Shown in pieces: positions 24,312 through 31,956 of a DNA stretch of 33,337 nucleotides; positions within the stretch are counted from its first letter, which is position 1, and each line of letters starts with the position of its first letter. The position numbers were made by a program, and so were the translations under genes. Source of the DNA: Streptomyces acidicola (GTDB lineage: Bacteria; Actinomycetota; Actinomycetes; Streptomycetales; Streptomycetaceae); the NCBI RefSeq assembly GCF_009377235.1, contig NZ_VMNX01000096.1:1-33337 (forward strand), in the 5' to 3' direction. The notes beneath the pieces are model-generated. The model worked only from the letters and a program-made list of their open reading frames with translations. It was not told where the DNA came from and did not search any database.

Positions 24312-24404
24312 TCGGTGAAACCAGTGTACGTCATGCGCGGGACAGCTCGCGCACGGGTTTGCCGTGGCCACGGGCCGGCGACGGTCCTGCTCGCTCACCT
24401 CACC

Positions 24405-25007
24405 TCACTTCACCTCGCTTCGAGGCTCCTCCCCGTACAGCCACCGGCGGAACAGGCGGCTGAGCCCGGGCATGACCAAGTAGGTGAGCAGCGGGGCGAC
24501 GAGGAGGGGGAAGAGCAGGGCCTTCAGGGGGACGGGCAGGGCGGCGGTGTGCGGGGTGATCAGCCAGTTGATGGCGAGGGAGATCGGATAGGCGCCGAGC
24601 ATCGTCATCAGGGTCATCTTCCAGCGCGGCGGGGCGTCGACCGGGCGCTGCGGGAGACTGAACCAGGTCTCCATGCCGGTGGGCTGCCGCTGGACGTGGG
24701 AGACCTGATGGCCGACGGCGCGCATGTGCTCCAGCCAGGCCCTGCGCTCGGGCAGCCGGAGCCATGCGTCGAGGCGGTCCTGGCTGGAGAAGCGCAGGAC
24801 GCCGTGGTAGAGGCGCTGGCCGCGGTGCGGGCGCAGCCAGACGATGCCCTCGTGGCCGCAGAAGCCCGCGGCGACGTCGGCGATCTCATGGGTGAGTTCC
24901 TCGAACTCCGCCTCCCGGCCGGGCTCCACCTCCCAGCTGTAGACGAGCGTCACTCCCTGGTCCTCCGGCCGGTCCGCGGCCGTCGGGACCTCGCGGGTAC
25001 GGCTCAT
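24405..25007 (-). CDS. ABM-fold (antibiotic biosynthesis monooxygenase-like) membrane-anchored protein
   Basis: The 200-residue protein has an N-terminal ferredoxin-like ABM domain (about 18-125: VTLVYSWEVEPGREAEFEELTHEIAD ... LYHGVLRFSSQDRLDAWLRLPERRAWLEH) and two C-terminal hydrophobic segments (about 135-155 and 162-185). This matches the COG3224-type architecture in which a dimeric alpha/beta barrel is tethered to the membrane. The name is only a fold label; no enzymatic activity is proven for this type. ATG 25007 has an excellent AAGGAGG ribosome-binding site 6 nt upstream. It lies 68 bp downstream of the RibD-like gene on the same strand, so the two may be co-transcribed. Confidence 0.8.
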   Translation of the reverse strand: MSRTREVPTAADRPEDQGVTLVYSWEVEPGREAEFEELTHEIADVAAGFCGHEGIVWLRPHRGQRLYHGVLRFSSQDRLDAWLRLPERRAWLEHMRAVGHQVSHVQRQPTGMETWFSLPQRPVDAPPRWKMTLMTMLGAYPISLAINWLITPHTAALPVPLKALLFPLLVAPLLTYLVMPGLSRLFRRWLYGEEPRSEVK

Positions 25008-25075
25008 GCACGGCCTCCTTCCGGCGCGCGACCGGCGGGCGGTACCCGGTGTACCGGTACGGAGTACCCAGGGCC

Positions 25076-26218
25076 TCAGGGAGTGAGCAAGTGGCTGTTC
25101 GGTGCCGTCGCCCGGGGCTCGTACTCCGGGAGTACGACGACCTCGGCCCCTTCCGCCGCCAGGAGCGCGTTGCCGTCGGCGCCCACGACGAACGTGTCCG
25201 GCTCCCGCCACGCGGTGACGACCCGCCGTACGCCCGCGTCGAGGATCAGCCGGGCGCACGGGGACGGGCGGGAGGAGCGGCGGGCGCAGGGCTCCAGGCT
25301 GCTGTAGACGGTGGCGGTGGCCAGGCGCGGGTCGGCGGGGTCCAGTTTGGCCAGGGCCGCCTCCTCGGCGTGGACCACCGGGTCGTCGCCCTCGCGGGAG
25401 TGGGCGCGGGCCAGTTCCGTACCGTCGGCCGCCACGATCACCGCGCCCACGCTGAAGGCCGTCCGCGAGGGCGGGCACTGTGCCGCCAGGTCGCACGCCA
25501 GGTCCAGCCAGTGCCGGTCGGCCGCCGAGGGCTGCCCGCCTGTGCCGGGGACCGTGGGCGCGTAACGGATGAGGACGACATCGCCGACGGGCCGGGTCTC
25601 CAGCAGGCGCAGGCGGCTGGTCGGGCCGCCGGGGTACGCCCCCGTGCCGAACATCCGCGGGGCGTCCGACTGGCCCACGAACAGGGGGGCGACGGCCAGC
25701 TGGAGCTCGTCCGCGAGGCCCTCCCGGAGCAGCTGAGTGTGGACCTGGCCGCCGCCCTCGACCATGAGGCGCCGGACGCCGCGTACGTTCCCGAGGTGGT
25801 CGAGCACGGACCGCCACTCCAGCTCGGGGCCGACGGAGACCACGTCGGCCGGGAGGCCGAGGGCGCGGAGGCGTTCGGCGCCCTTGTCCGTCGTGTACGC
25901 CACCTTCTCGCCGCCGGTGTGCCAGAAGCGGGCCGTCGGGTCGAGGTCGCCGGACGCCGTGACGGTGACCTTCAGCGGGTACTCCGGGAGCCCGGCGGTG
26001 AGGCGGGCCGCGCGCCGCTCGGGTGAGTTCACCAGCAGCCGGGGGTTGTCGGTGCGCAGGGTGCCGGCGCCGACCAGGATCGCGTCACTGGCCGCCCGTA
26101 CCTCGTCGACCCGGTCGAAGTCGTCCGGACCCGACAGCAGCAGCCGCTCGGGCCCGGTGTCGTCCAGGTAGCCGTCGAGGGAGACGGCGGCGGACAACAG
26201 GACGTAGGGCTGGGGCAT
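25076..26218 (-). CDS. RibD-like bifunctional protein with reversed order (reductase-deaminase)
   Basis: The 380-residue protein begins with a RibD_C/DHFR-like reductase domain (residues 1 to about 230: VSLDGYLDD, DAILVGAGTLRTDNPRLLV) and ends with a cytidine-deaminase-fold domain (about 240-370: VVHAEEAAL zinc/proton-shuttle motif and SLEPCARRSSRPSPCARL with the two zinc cysteines). Classical RibD has the deaminase first. The usual SHHGRTPP loop between the cysteines is replaced here and is one residue longer. It probably acts on a pyrimidine from GTP ring opening by the GTP cyclohydrolase II encoded nearby, but a substrate change is possible. ATG 26218 has GGGAG upstream. It is divergent from the marR gene. 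Confidence 0.85.
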   Translation of the reverse strand: MPQPYVLLSAAVSLDGYLDDTGPERLLLSGPDDFDRVDEVRAASDAILVGAGTLRTDNPRLLVNSPERRAARLTAGLPEYPLKVTVTASGDLDPTARFWHTGGEKVAYTTDKGAERLRALGLPADVVSVGPELEWRSVLDHLGNVRGVRRLMVEGGGQVHTQLLREGLADELQLAVAPLFVGQSDAPRMFGTGAYPGGPTSRLRLLETRPVGDVVLIRYAPTVPGTGGQPSAADRHWLDLACDLAAQCPPSRTAFSVGAVIVAADGTELARAHSREGDDPVVHAEEAALAKLDPADPRLATATVYSSLEPCARRSSRPSPCARLILDAGVRRVVTAWREPDTFVVGADGNALLAAEGAEVVVLPEYEPRATAPNSHLLTP

Positions 26219-26239
26219 GGGGGTCGCTCCCGTGGTCGT

Positions 26240-26251
26240 GACCGATCGGTC
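26240..26251. promoter_or_regulatory. short palindrome in the ribD-like/marR divergent region
   Basis: GACCGATCGGTC is a perfect 12-bp palindrome between the two divergent genes, closer to the ribD-like start. It is a possible operator. No specific regulator is assigned. Confidence 0.35.
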
Positions 26252-26309
26252 GGCGGGGTGTGTCGTGACCGGTGGGTGGCCTCGGTTCGGCTGCCACGCG
26301 GGCATCTGG

Positions 26310-26321
26310 TTCAAGTTTTAA
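26310..26321 (+). promoter_or_regulatory. candidate MarR operator 1 (TTCAAGTTTTAA)
   Basis: TTCAAGTTTTAA is a TTnAA-n2-TTnAA palindrome lying around the -35/spacer region of the marR promoter, 20 bp upstream of the start codon. It matches operator 2 at the cyclohydrolase promoter at ten of twelve positions. Confidence 0.6.
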
Positions 26322-26329
26322 ACAATAAC

Positions 26330-26335
26330 TACACT
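26330..26335 (+). promoter_or_regulatory. -10 element of marR (leaderless promoter)
   Basis: TACACT fits TAnnnT and ends 6 bp before the marR ATG, so transcription would begin at or next to the start codon. No ribosome-binding site precedes the gene, consistent with a leaderless mRNA. Confidence 0.55.
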
Positions 26336-26341
26336 GTCCGT

Positions 26342-26857
26342 ATGACGACCCGCTGGCTCAGCCCCGAGGAACAGCGTGCCTGGCGCGCGTACATTGCCGC
26401 GTCGGCGCTTCTGGAGGACACGCTCGACCGCCGGCTCCAGCAGGAGGCGGGTCTGCCGCACCTGTACTACTCCGTGCTGGCCATGCTCTCCGAGGCGCCG
26501 GACCGGCGTCTGCGGATGACCGATCTCGCCGAGGTGCTGAAGATCACGCGCAGTCGGCTGACGTACGCCGTGGCCCGGCTGGAAAAGGACGGTGCGGTGC
26601 GGCGCGAGGACTGCGAGTGGGACAAGCGGGGGAGCGTCGCGGTGCTGACGGACGAGGGCATGGCCCTCCTGGAGCGTACGGCACCGGGGCACGTCGAGAC
26701 GGTCCGCAGGGCGGTGTTCGACCACCTCGACCCGGGGCAGGTGGAGCAGTTGGAGCGGATCTGTACGGGCATCACGAAGGCGCTCCAGGGGGACGGCACG
26801 GAGACGGTCACCCCTGACGACCTTCCGTGGCGCCGCCGCTCCTGTCCTTCGAGTTAG
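26342..26857 (+). CDS. MarR-family transcriptional regulator
   Basis: The 171-residue winged-helix dimer has helical ends and the recognition region RMTDLAEVLKITRSRLTYAVARLEKDGAVRRE followed by the wing (CEWDKRGSVAVLTDEG). Length and layout are typical of MarR repressors that are released by small aromatic or oxidised ligands. I chose ATG 26342 because the -10 (TACACT) is positioned for leaderless initiation. The same operator class appears at its own promoter and twice at the downstream GTP cyclohydrolase gene. I therefore infer autoregulation and control of the cyclohydrolase, possibly also of the divergent RibD-like gene. The ligand is unknown. Confidence 0.92.
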   Translation: MTTRWLSPEEQRAWRAYIAASALLEDTLDRRLQQEAGLPHLYYSVLAMLSEAPDRRLRMTDLAEVLKITRSRLTYAVARLEKDGAVRREDCEWDKRGSVAVLTDEGMALLERTAPGHVETVRRAVFDHLDPGQVEQLERICTGITKALQGDGTETVTPDDLPWRRRSCPSS

Positions 26858-26885
26858 TCCATCGGGCCATCGGGCCGGCTCCGCA

Positions 26886-26935
26886 ATCTCACCCGCCCGG
26901 GGAATGCGTCATCTCGCCCGCCCAGGGAATGCGTC
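26886..26935 (+). repeat. 25-bp tandem duplication between marR and the cyclohydrolase gene
   Basis: Two adjacent 25-bp copies (26886-26910 and 26911-26935) differ at only two positions. Each contains GGGAATGCGTC. Confidence 0.9.
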
Positions 26936-26949
26936 GCCCTCCACCAGGG

Positions 26950-26978
26950 TTGCTTGAAGTTTGAAGCAGGGTTACGGT
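26950..26978 (+). promoter_or_regulatory. promoter of the GTP cyclohydrolase II gene with embedded operator 2
   Basis: TTGCTT (26950-26955) and TACGGT (26973-26978) are spaced by 17 bp. The palindrome TTGAAGTTTGAA (26954-26965), within the wider inverted repeat TGCTTGAAGTTTGAAGCA (26951-26968), sits between them, ideally placed for repression. Confidence 0.6.
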
Positions 26979-26999
26979 CGACCTCGTGATGCGATCTGC

Positions 27000-27011
27000 T
27001 TCAAAACTGAA
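27000..27011 (+). promoter_or_regulatory. candidate MarR operator 3 (TTCAAAACTGAA)
   Basis: TTCAAAACTGAA lies within the wider imperfect palindrome CTGCTTCAAAACTGAATCAG (26997-27016). It is downstream of the inferred transcription start and 43 bp before the cyclohydrolase ATG. It is the same class as operators 1 and 2. Confidence 0.5.
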
Positions 27012-27054
27012 TCAGATTGCCGACCTTGCACCCGCACCTGGCCCGGAGGCCCGC

Positions 27055-27696
27055 ATGTCCGACCAGCCCACCGCCACCCCCCGCTCCCGCGTCCGGGTCC
27101 CGCTGCGCTTCCACGACGGGTACGGTGTCGATGCCGAGCTGGTCACCTTCCACGGCCTGGCCGACGGGCAGGAGCACGTGGCCGTCGTCCTCGGTGAGCC
27201 CGCGCCCGGCGCCACTCCGCTGGTCCGCCTGCACTCCGAGTGCCTGACCGGCGACGTCTTCGGCTCGGCCCGCTGTGACTGCGGCCCGCAACTGCGCGAG
27301 GCGGTGGAGCAGATCGCCGACCGCGGTGGGGTCCTCCTCTACCTCCGCCAGGAGGGCCGGGGCATCGGCCTCTACAACAAGCTCGACGCGTACGCCCTCC
27401 AGGACGAGGGCCTCGACACGTACGCCGCCAACACCGCCCTCGGTCTTCCCGAGGACGCCCGCGACTACACGGCCGCCGCGCAGATGCTCCAGGCCCTCGG
27501 TATCGACACCCTGGACCTGCTGTCCAACAACCCCGACAAGGCGCAGCAGCTCCGTGACCTCGGGGTCAAGGTTCGTACGCGCGTCCCCACCGGCGTCTTC
27601 ACCACCGCCCACAACGTCCGCTATCTGCGGGCGAAGGTCCTCCAGACCCAGCACACGCTGCCCCTGGCGGACCTGGCGGAGCTCTCCGCGGGCTGA
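27055..27696 (+). CDS. ribA: GTP cyclohydrolase II (stand-alone RibA)
   Basis: The 213-residue enzyme opens the GTP imidazole ring to give the diaminopyrimidine precursor of riboflavin and related compounds. Zinc ligands Cys63, Cys74 and Cys76 (SECLTGDVFGSARCDC), the phosphate-binding LRQEGRGIGL, and Tyr113 in DAYALQDEG are all present. The Tyr is consistent with a true GCH II rather than the formamide-forming variants that lack it. The protein is not fused to RibB. ATG 27055 is supported by GGAGG 5 nt upstream; an in-frame GTG/ATG at 26986/26989 would add 22-23 residues. Neighbours are the MarR regulator and the reversed RibD-like gene, with no ribE or ribH, so this may be an accessory or specialised branch. 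Confidence 0.9.
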   Translation: MSDQPTATPRSRVRVPLRFHDGYGVDAELVTFHGLADGQEHVAVVLGEPAPGATPLVRLHSECLTGDVFGSARCDCGPQLREAVEQIADRGGVLLYLRQEGRGIGLYNKLDAYALQDEGLDTYAANTALGLPEDARDYTAAAQMLQALGIDTLDLLSNNPDKAQQLRDLGVKVRTRVPTGVFTTAHNVRYLRAKVLQTQHTLPLADLAELSAG

Positions 27697-27997
27697 CGGC
27701 CCAAGTCCCGGCATTCGCCAGGGTGTCCACAAGGAAGCCCTGGCGGTGATCGTTCACGACTTCCCCATATTCGCGATCACCCAGCGTGTCCGAACAGCCT
27801 CGCTCCGCATAACATCTGACACACCATCAGAACTCTTGTGACACCTGAGACAGGGGTAGCTCGCCCTTATTCGGCCCCCCATGCCCCCTAAATCCCGCGC
27901 ACGGGCGTGAACGATCATCCGGAACCGCTTGGAATACGGCCCGCACGTCTATTAACGTTCGATAACGCAGCGCGGTCGTCCCAGCCGTCACAAGAGG
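27697..27997. other. intergenic region upstream of the ydaO riboswitch
   Basis: About 300 bp without a gene. It contains an inverted repeat at 27815-27831 and should hold the promoter of the riboswitch-peptidase transcript, but no convincing -35/-10 pair was identified. Confidence 0.45.
27815..27831. promoter_or_regulatory. inverted repeat TCTGA-N7-TCAGA
   Basis: TCTGA (27815-27819) and TCAGA (27827-27831) form a perfect 5-bp dyad upstream of the riboswitch. It is a possible regulator site of unknown identity. Confidence 0.35.
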
Positions 27998-28147
27998 CGG
28001 CTCCGTGCGCACGCGCCGAATCCCGCAAGGGAACCGGGGAACCACCAACCCTGGGGTGAATCGCGCGGAAACCACCGTGGAAGCACGGCTGGTTTACGCG
28101 CGTAGGAGACCTTCCTGCTCCGAACCCGTCAGCTAACCCGGTAGGCG
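27998..28147 (+). promoter_or_regulatory. ydaO/yuaA-type c-di-AMP riboswitch
   Basis: The leader contains the conserved pieces of the ydaO class in order: CGCCGAATCCCGCAAGGGAA near 28014, ACCGGGGAACCA, GGGGTGAAT, GTGGAAGCAC, and CCGAACCCGTCAGCTAACCC with GGTAGGCG up to 28147. This class binds cyclic di-AMP and in actinomycetes typically turns off cell-wall hydrolase genes. The M23 peptidase GTG start lies 27 bp after it. Boundaries are approximate. Confidence 0.92.
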
Positions 28148-28173
28148 AGAAGGAAGGAAAGGAGTACGCCCAC

Positions 28174-29208
28174 GTGGCGTCGAACCGGTCTGCGACCGAA
28201 GCTCCGTCCGTGCCGAACCGACACGGCGACAGCGACACCTTCGGGTATGGCGGCTACAACAGCCAGGACGAGGGCCCCTGGCAGGAGTGGAACCCCACCG
28301 CGGAGTCCATTCGTCCCCTTCGCGGCCGGCACCGCGTCGCCAAGCAGCGTGGCGGACTCGCCCGCAGCTCCACCGTTCTGGGCGTCGGTGTCATAGCCGC
28401 CGTCGGCGCGGGCGGCATGGCCTCCGCGCAGACCGGCAAGCCGCCGGTCTCCATCTCGATGCCCGACATGCCGAACGTCGGCTCGGTCTTCGACTCCGAG
28501 GACGAGCCCGAGAGCTCCCCCACCCCGCTCAGCAACGCGGGCCTGAGCCTCACCGACGCCGAGCAGGGCGCCGACGACGCCGGTGAGGCGCTGCGCGCCC
28601 GCATCATGCAGCAGGCCGAGTCGCAGCAGGAAGCGGTCGACCGCGCCGCCGCGGCCGCCGCCGAGTCCGCCGCCGCGAAGAAGGCGGCCGAGGCCGCCGC
28701 CGAGGAGCGGGAGCAGGCCGAGGCCAAGGCCGCCGCCGAGAAGGCGAAGGCGGAGGAGGAGGCCAGGAAGAAGGCCGAGGCCGAGCGCCTCGCCCAGCTC
28801 GCCAAGCAGTTCACGCTGCCGACGTCCTCGTACACCATCAGCTCCAGCTTCGGTCAGGCCGGCGCCTACTGGTCCTCCGGCCAGCACACCGGCCTCGACT
28901 TCGCCGCCCCCACGGGCACCCTGCTCAAGGCCGTGGGCACCGGCACGATCACCCAGGCCGGCTGGGACGGTTCGTACGGCTACAAGACGGTGCTCACCCT
29001 CAACGACGGCACGGAGATCTGGTACGCCCACCAGTCCTCCATCGGCGTCAGCGTCGGCCAGAAGGTCGCGACCGGCGACGTCATCGGCCGCGTCGGCGCC
29101 ACGGGCAACGTCACCGGCGCCCACCTCCACATGGAGGTCCACCCGGGCGGCAGCAGCTCGGGCATCGACCCGATGGCGTGGCTGCAGGGCAAGGGGCTCA
29201 CCCCCTGA
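28174..29208 (+). CDS. M23-family metallopeptidase, secreted/membrane-anchored cell-wall hydrolase
   Basis: The 344-residue protein has a hydrophilic N-terminus, one hydrophobic segment near residues 66-85 (STVLGVGVIAAVGAGGMASA), a long Ala/Glu/Lys coiled coil (about 125-210), and a C-terminal LytM/M23 domain. The zinc site is complete: His238 and Asp242 in HTGLDFAAP, and His317-x-His319 in HLHMEVHP. It would cleave peptidoglycan cross-links outside the membrane during growth or germination. The GTG start has GGAG 9 nt upstream. The ydaO riboswitch directly upstream implies control by c-di-AMP, which couples wall hydrolysis to turgor or development. Confidence 0.93.
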   Translation: MASNRSATEAPSVPNRHGDSDTFGYGGYNSQDEGPWQEWNPTAESIRPLRGRHRVAKQRGGLARSSTVLGVGVIAAVGAGGMASAQTGKPPVSISMPDMPNVGSVFDSEDEPESSPTPLSNAGLSLTDAEQGADDAGEALRARIMQQAESQQEAVDRAAAAAAESAAAKKAAEAAAEEREQAEAKAAAEKAKAEEEARKKAEAERLAQLAKQFTLPTSSYTISSSFGQAGAYWSSGQHTGLDFAAPTGTLLKAVGTGTITQAGWDGSYGYKTVLTLNDGTEIWYAHQSSIGVSVGQKVATGDVIGRVGATGNVTGAHLHMEVHPGGSSSGIDPMAWLQGKGLTP

Positions 29209-29255
29209 GGTCCTCCGGGAGCAGGTGAGGTGATCTCCTCCCGGATTCACAAACC

Positions 29256-29291
29256 CTCGTCCGGACGCGCGGAATGCGTGCGTCCGGCGAG
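29256..29291 (+). terminator. hairpin between the M23 peptidase and aldo/keto reductase genes
   Basis: CTCG-T-CCGGACGC (29256-29268) pairs with GCGTCCGGCGAG (29280-29291), giving 12 bp with one bulged T, followed by GGCGTTGTTGT. It probably ends the peptidase transcript. Confidence 0.6.
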
Positions 29292-29307
29292 GGCGTTGTT
29301 GTAAAGC

Positions 29308-30258
29308 ATGACTTCTCTTCGCAAGCTTGGTTCATCCGACATCGAGGTCTTCCCGCTCTCCCTCGGCGGCAACGTCTTCGGCTGGACCGCCGACGAGGCA
29401 CAGTCCTTCGCCGTACTCGACGCGTACACGGCCGCGGGCGGCAACTTCATCGACACCGCCGACTCCTACTCGGCCTGGGTCGAGGGCAACCGGGGCGGCG
29501 AGTCCGAGACCGTCATCGGCAAGTGGGTCAAGGCGCGCGGCAACCGGTCCGACGTCGTGATCGCCACGAAGGTCAGCCAGCACCCCGACTACCAGGGCCT
29601 CACGGCCGCCAACATCAAGGCCGCCGCCGACGCCTCGCTGCGCCGTCTGGACACCGACTACATCGATCTTTACTACACCCACTTCGACAAGCCGGAAGTC
29701 CCGGTGGAAGAGATCGTCGGGGCGGTCGACGACCTGGTGAAGGCGGGCAAGGTCCGGGCCGTCGCCGCCTCCAACATCTCGCCCGAGCGCCTCCAGGCCT
29801 CCCTCGACTTCTCCGACCGCGAGGGCCTCGCCCGGTACGTTGCGCTCCAGCCGCACTACAACCTGGTCTCCCGCTCCACGTACGAGGGTCCCCTGCAGGA
29901 CGTCGCCGCCCGCGCCGGGCTCGCCGCCGTCCCGTACTTCTCCCTCGCCATGGGCTTCCTCACCGGCAAGTACCGCCCCGGCACGACCGTGGACAGCCCT
30001 CGCGCCCAGGGCGCCGGCGCCTACCTGGAGAAGGAGCAGGGCGTACGGGTCCTCGCGGCCCTGGACGAGATCTCCGGGGCGCGCGGGGCGGAGATCGCCA
30101 CAGTGGCCCTCGCCTGGCTGGCGGCCCAGCCGACGGTCGTCGCGCCGATCGCCTCGGCGCGGACGGTGGAGCAGCTGCCGGCCCTGGTGGCGGTGGCGGA
30201 GCTGACCCTCACGGACGAGGAGCTGGCCAAGCTGACGGAGGCGTCACAGGGGAGCTGA
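29308..30258 (+). CDS. aldo/keto reductase
   Basis: The 316-residue NADPH-dependent (beta/alpha)8-barrel oxidoreductase belongs to the AKR superfamily. The catalytic tetrad is visible: Asp49 and Tyr54 (FIDTADSYSAW), Lys88 (VIATKVS) and His125 (DLYYTHFDKP). The C-terminal cofactor segment (PIASARTVEQL) is also present. It reduces aldehydes or ketones; the physiological substrate cannot be inferred, and similar genes are common in Streptomyces chromosomes. ATG 29308 is preceded by only weak Shine-Dalgarno-like bases (TAAAG). It is transcribed alone after the peptidase hairpin and converges on the PrsW-type gene. Confidence 0.92.
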   Translation: MTSLRKLGSSDIEVFPLSLGGNVFGWTADEAQSFAVLDAYTAAGGNFIDTADSYSAWVEGNRGGESETVIGKWVKARGNRSDVVIATKVSQHPDYQGLTAANIKAAADASLRRLDTDYIDLYYTHFDKPEVPVEEIVGAVDDLVKAGKVRAVAASNISPERLQASLDFSDREGLARYVALQPHYNLVSRSTYEGPLQDVAARAGLAAVPYFSLAMGFLTGKYRPGTTVDSPRAQGAGAYLEKEQGVRVLAALDEISGARGAEIATVALAWLAAQPTVVAPIASARTVEQLPALVAVAELTLTDEELAKLTEASQGS

Positions 30259-30388
30259 CGCGGACGCGGTCCGCTTCCGGCGGTCCGCTTCCCGCGGTCC
30301 GCTCTCGGCACCGGCGCTCACCCCGACCGCCGGTGCCGTACCGTCCAAAGCTTCCGGACTACGCCGGACTACCCCGCACTACCCCGGA

Positions 30389-31843
30389 CTACGTCTGATA
30401 GGGGTTGTAGGAGGGATACGGCGCCGCCGGGCCGTGCCCGTACGCCGACGCGTACTCGAACGCGGGCCCGTGCTCGTACTCGTGTCCATGCCCGTACCCA
30501 TGGGCGTATCCGTGCCCGAACTCGTACGCGCTCCCGTATCCGTGCCCGTGCCCGTGCCCGTATCCGTAGCCGTGCGCGCTCCCGTACCCGCTTCCGTGCA
30601 CGGGCATCGGTGCCGTGGTCTGTGCCGCGTACGCCAGGGAGGGACGGGCGATCTCCCGTCGGCGCCACAGCTCGAAGAGCAACTCCCGCTCCCGTACGAC
30701 GAAATCGGCGTTCGCCCGGCCCCGCCGCCCCCGGTGCCGCAGGAAGGCGAGTGAGGTCGCGTACGCCTCGTACTCGGCGACCGACCGCGCCGCTTCCCGC
30801 CCGAACTGGTGCCCGGCGTACTCGCGGGCCAGCCGCCGCGCCTTCATGTTCCCGAGGGCGTACGGCTCGGGCGGCGTCAGCCACCCGGCGGCCGCGTACG
30901 CGGGCAACTCGTCCCGCACGGTGCGCAGTTCCCGCTGCCGCGTCCAGATGACCAGCCAGGTCAGCAGCCCGAACGCGGGAACCATGAACGCCGCGTAGAC
31001 CGCGAAGAAACCGAACTCCCCGAACGTCGACGAGCCGTTCCACAGGGCGTGCATGCCCATCGCGAGGAGCAGCCCGGAGAGGGGGAGGAGCACGCGGCGC
31101 ACATGGTGCCGGTCCGCGGAGAGCGCCGCGATCCCGAAGCCGATCCCTGTGAACACGCTGAACAGCGGATGCGCGAAGGGCGACATGATCACGCGGACGA
31201 AGAAGGTCGCGGCCGTCACGGAGGCGATTCCGCTGCCGCCGCTGAGCTGGTCGGTTCCGAAGGCCGTGCCGAGGTAGAGGATGTTCTCGGTGAAGGCGAA
31301 CCCGGTGGCGGTGACCCCGGCGATCACCACTCCGTCCATGATCCCGGTGAAGTCCCGTCTGCGGAACAGGAAGATCAGCAGGATCGCTGCGGCCTTGGCG
31401 GTCTCCTCCACGACGGGCGCTATCACGGTGGCGCCGAGCGTGTCCGCGCTGGACGGATCGGCGGTGGCGGTCGCTATCCATCTGGTCGCGAAGCTGTTCG
31501 CGACGATGGCTATCAGTGCCGCGGCACACGCGCCCCAGGCGAACGAGAAGACCAGGTTGCGCCAGGGCCCGGGCTCGACCCGGTCCAGCCAGCGGAACGT
31601 GGCGATGAGCAACGGCACAGGGAGTACCGCCAGCCCCAGCCCGACCAGGAATCCCTCCGTACCGGTCTGCTCGCGGACCAGGGCGAGGATGACCAGTCCG
31701 GAGAGCGTGAGCAGCGTGATGAGCGCCCCGTACCGCACCCACTTCTTGCGCCACCAGTGCGCTGGGCGCCGTCTCCCGCCGACTGGGCCGCCGGGGCCGG
31801 GCGGTTCGCTGGGGTGCGTCGGGTACGGGGGAAAGGTGGCCAC
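30389..31843 (-). CDS. PrsW-family intramembrane protease with His/Gly/Tyr-rich tail
   Basis: The 484-residue membrane protein has the PrsW signature: E146-E147-x-x-K in VVEETAKAA, FAFTENILY (Glu186, Asn187), SPFAHPLFS (His225) and MHALWNG (His265), among about eight helices. PrsW proteins cleave anti-sigma factors or other membrane substrates in response to envelope stress. Cytoplasmic residues about 305-410 are Arg-rich. Residues 413-484 form an extraordinary tail with 11 His and 13 Tyr in Gly-rich repeats (YGHGHGHGYG-like), suggestive of metal binding or self-association. GTG 31843 was chosen by frame and family start; TAGGGT 7 nt upstream could give a leaderless mRNA. No anti-sigma gene is adjacent. 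Confidence 0.87.
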   Translation of the reverse strand: MATFPPYPTHPSEPPGPGGPVGGRRRPAHWWRKKWVRYGALITLLTLSGLVILALVREQTGTEGFLVGLGLAVLPVPLLIATFRWLDRVEPGPWRNLVFSFAWGACAAALIAIVANSFATRWIATATADPSSADTLGATVIAPVVEETAKAAAILLIFLFRRRDFTGIMDGVVIAGVTATGFAFTENILYLGTAFGTDQLSGGSGIASVTAATFFVRVIMSPFAHPLFSVFTGIGFGIAALSADRHHVRRVLLPLSGLLLAMGMHALWNGSSTFGEFGFFAVYAAFMVPAFGLLTWLVIWTRQRELRTVRDELPAYAAAGWLTPPEPYALGNMKARRLAREYAGHQFGREAARSVAEYEAYATSLAFLRHRGRRGRANADFVVRERELLFELWRRREIARPSLAYAAQTTAPMPVHGSGYGSAHGYGYGHGHGHGYGSAYEFGHGYAHGYGHGHEYEHGPAFEYASAYGHGPAAPYPSYNPYQT

Positions 31844-31956
31844 GGCATCGACCCTAACGAGGGAGGGGCGCTCCCCGCGATGCTGCCGCGTGAGGTGCAG
31901 GTGCTGCTCGGTGGTTCCTCGCGGGCGTTCGGCGGGACTGGTCAGGCGCCGGTGGG

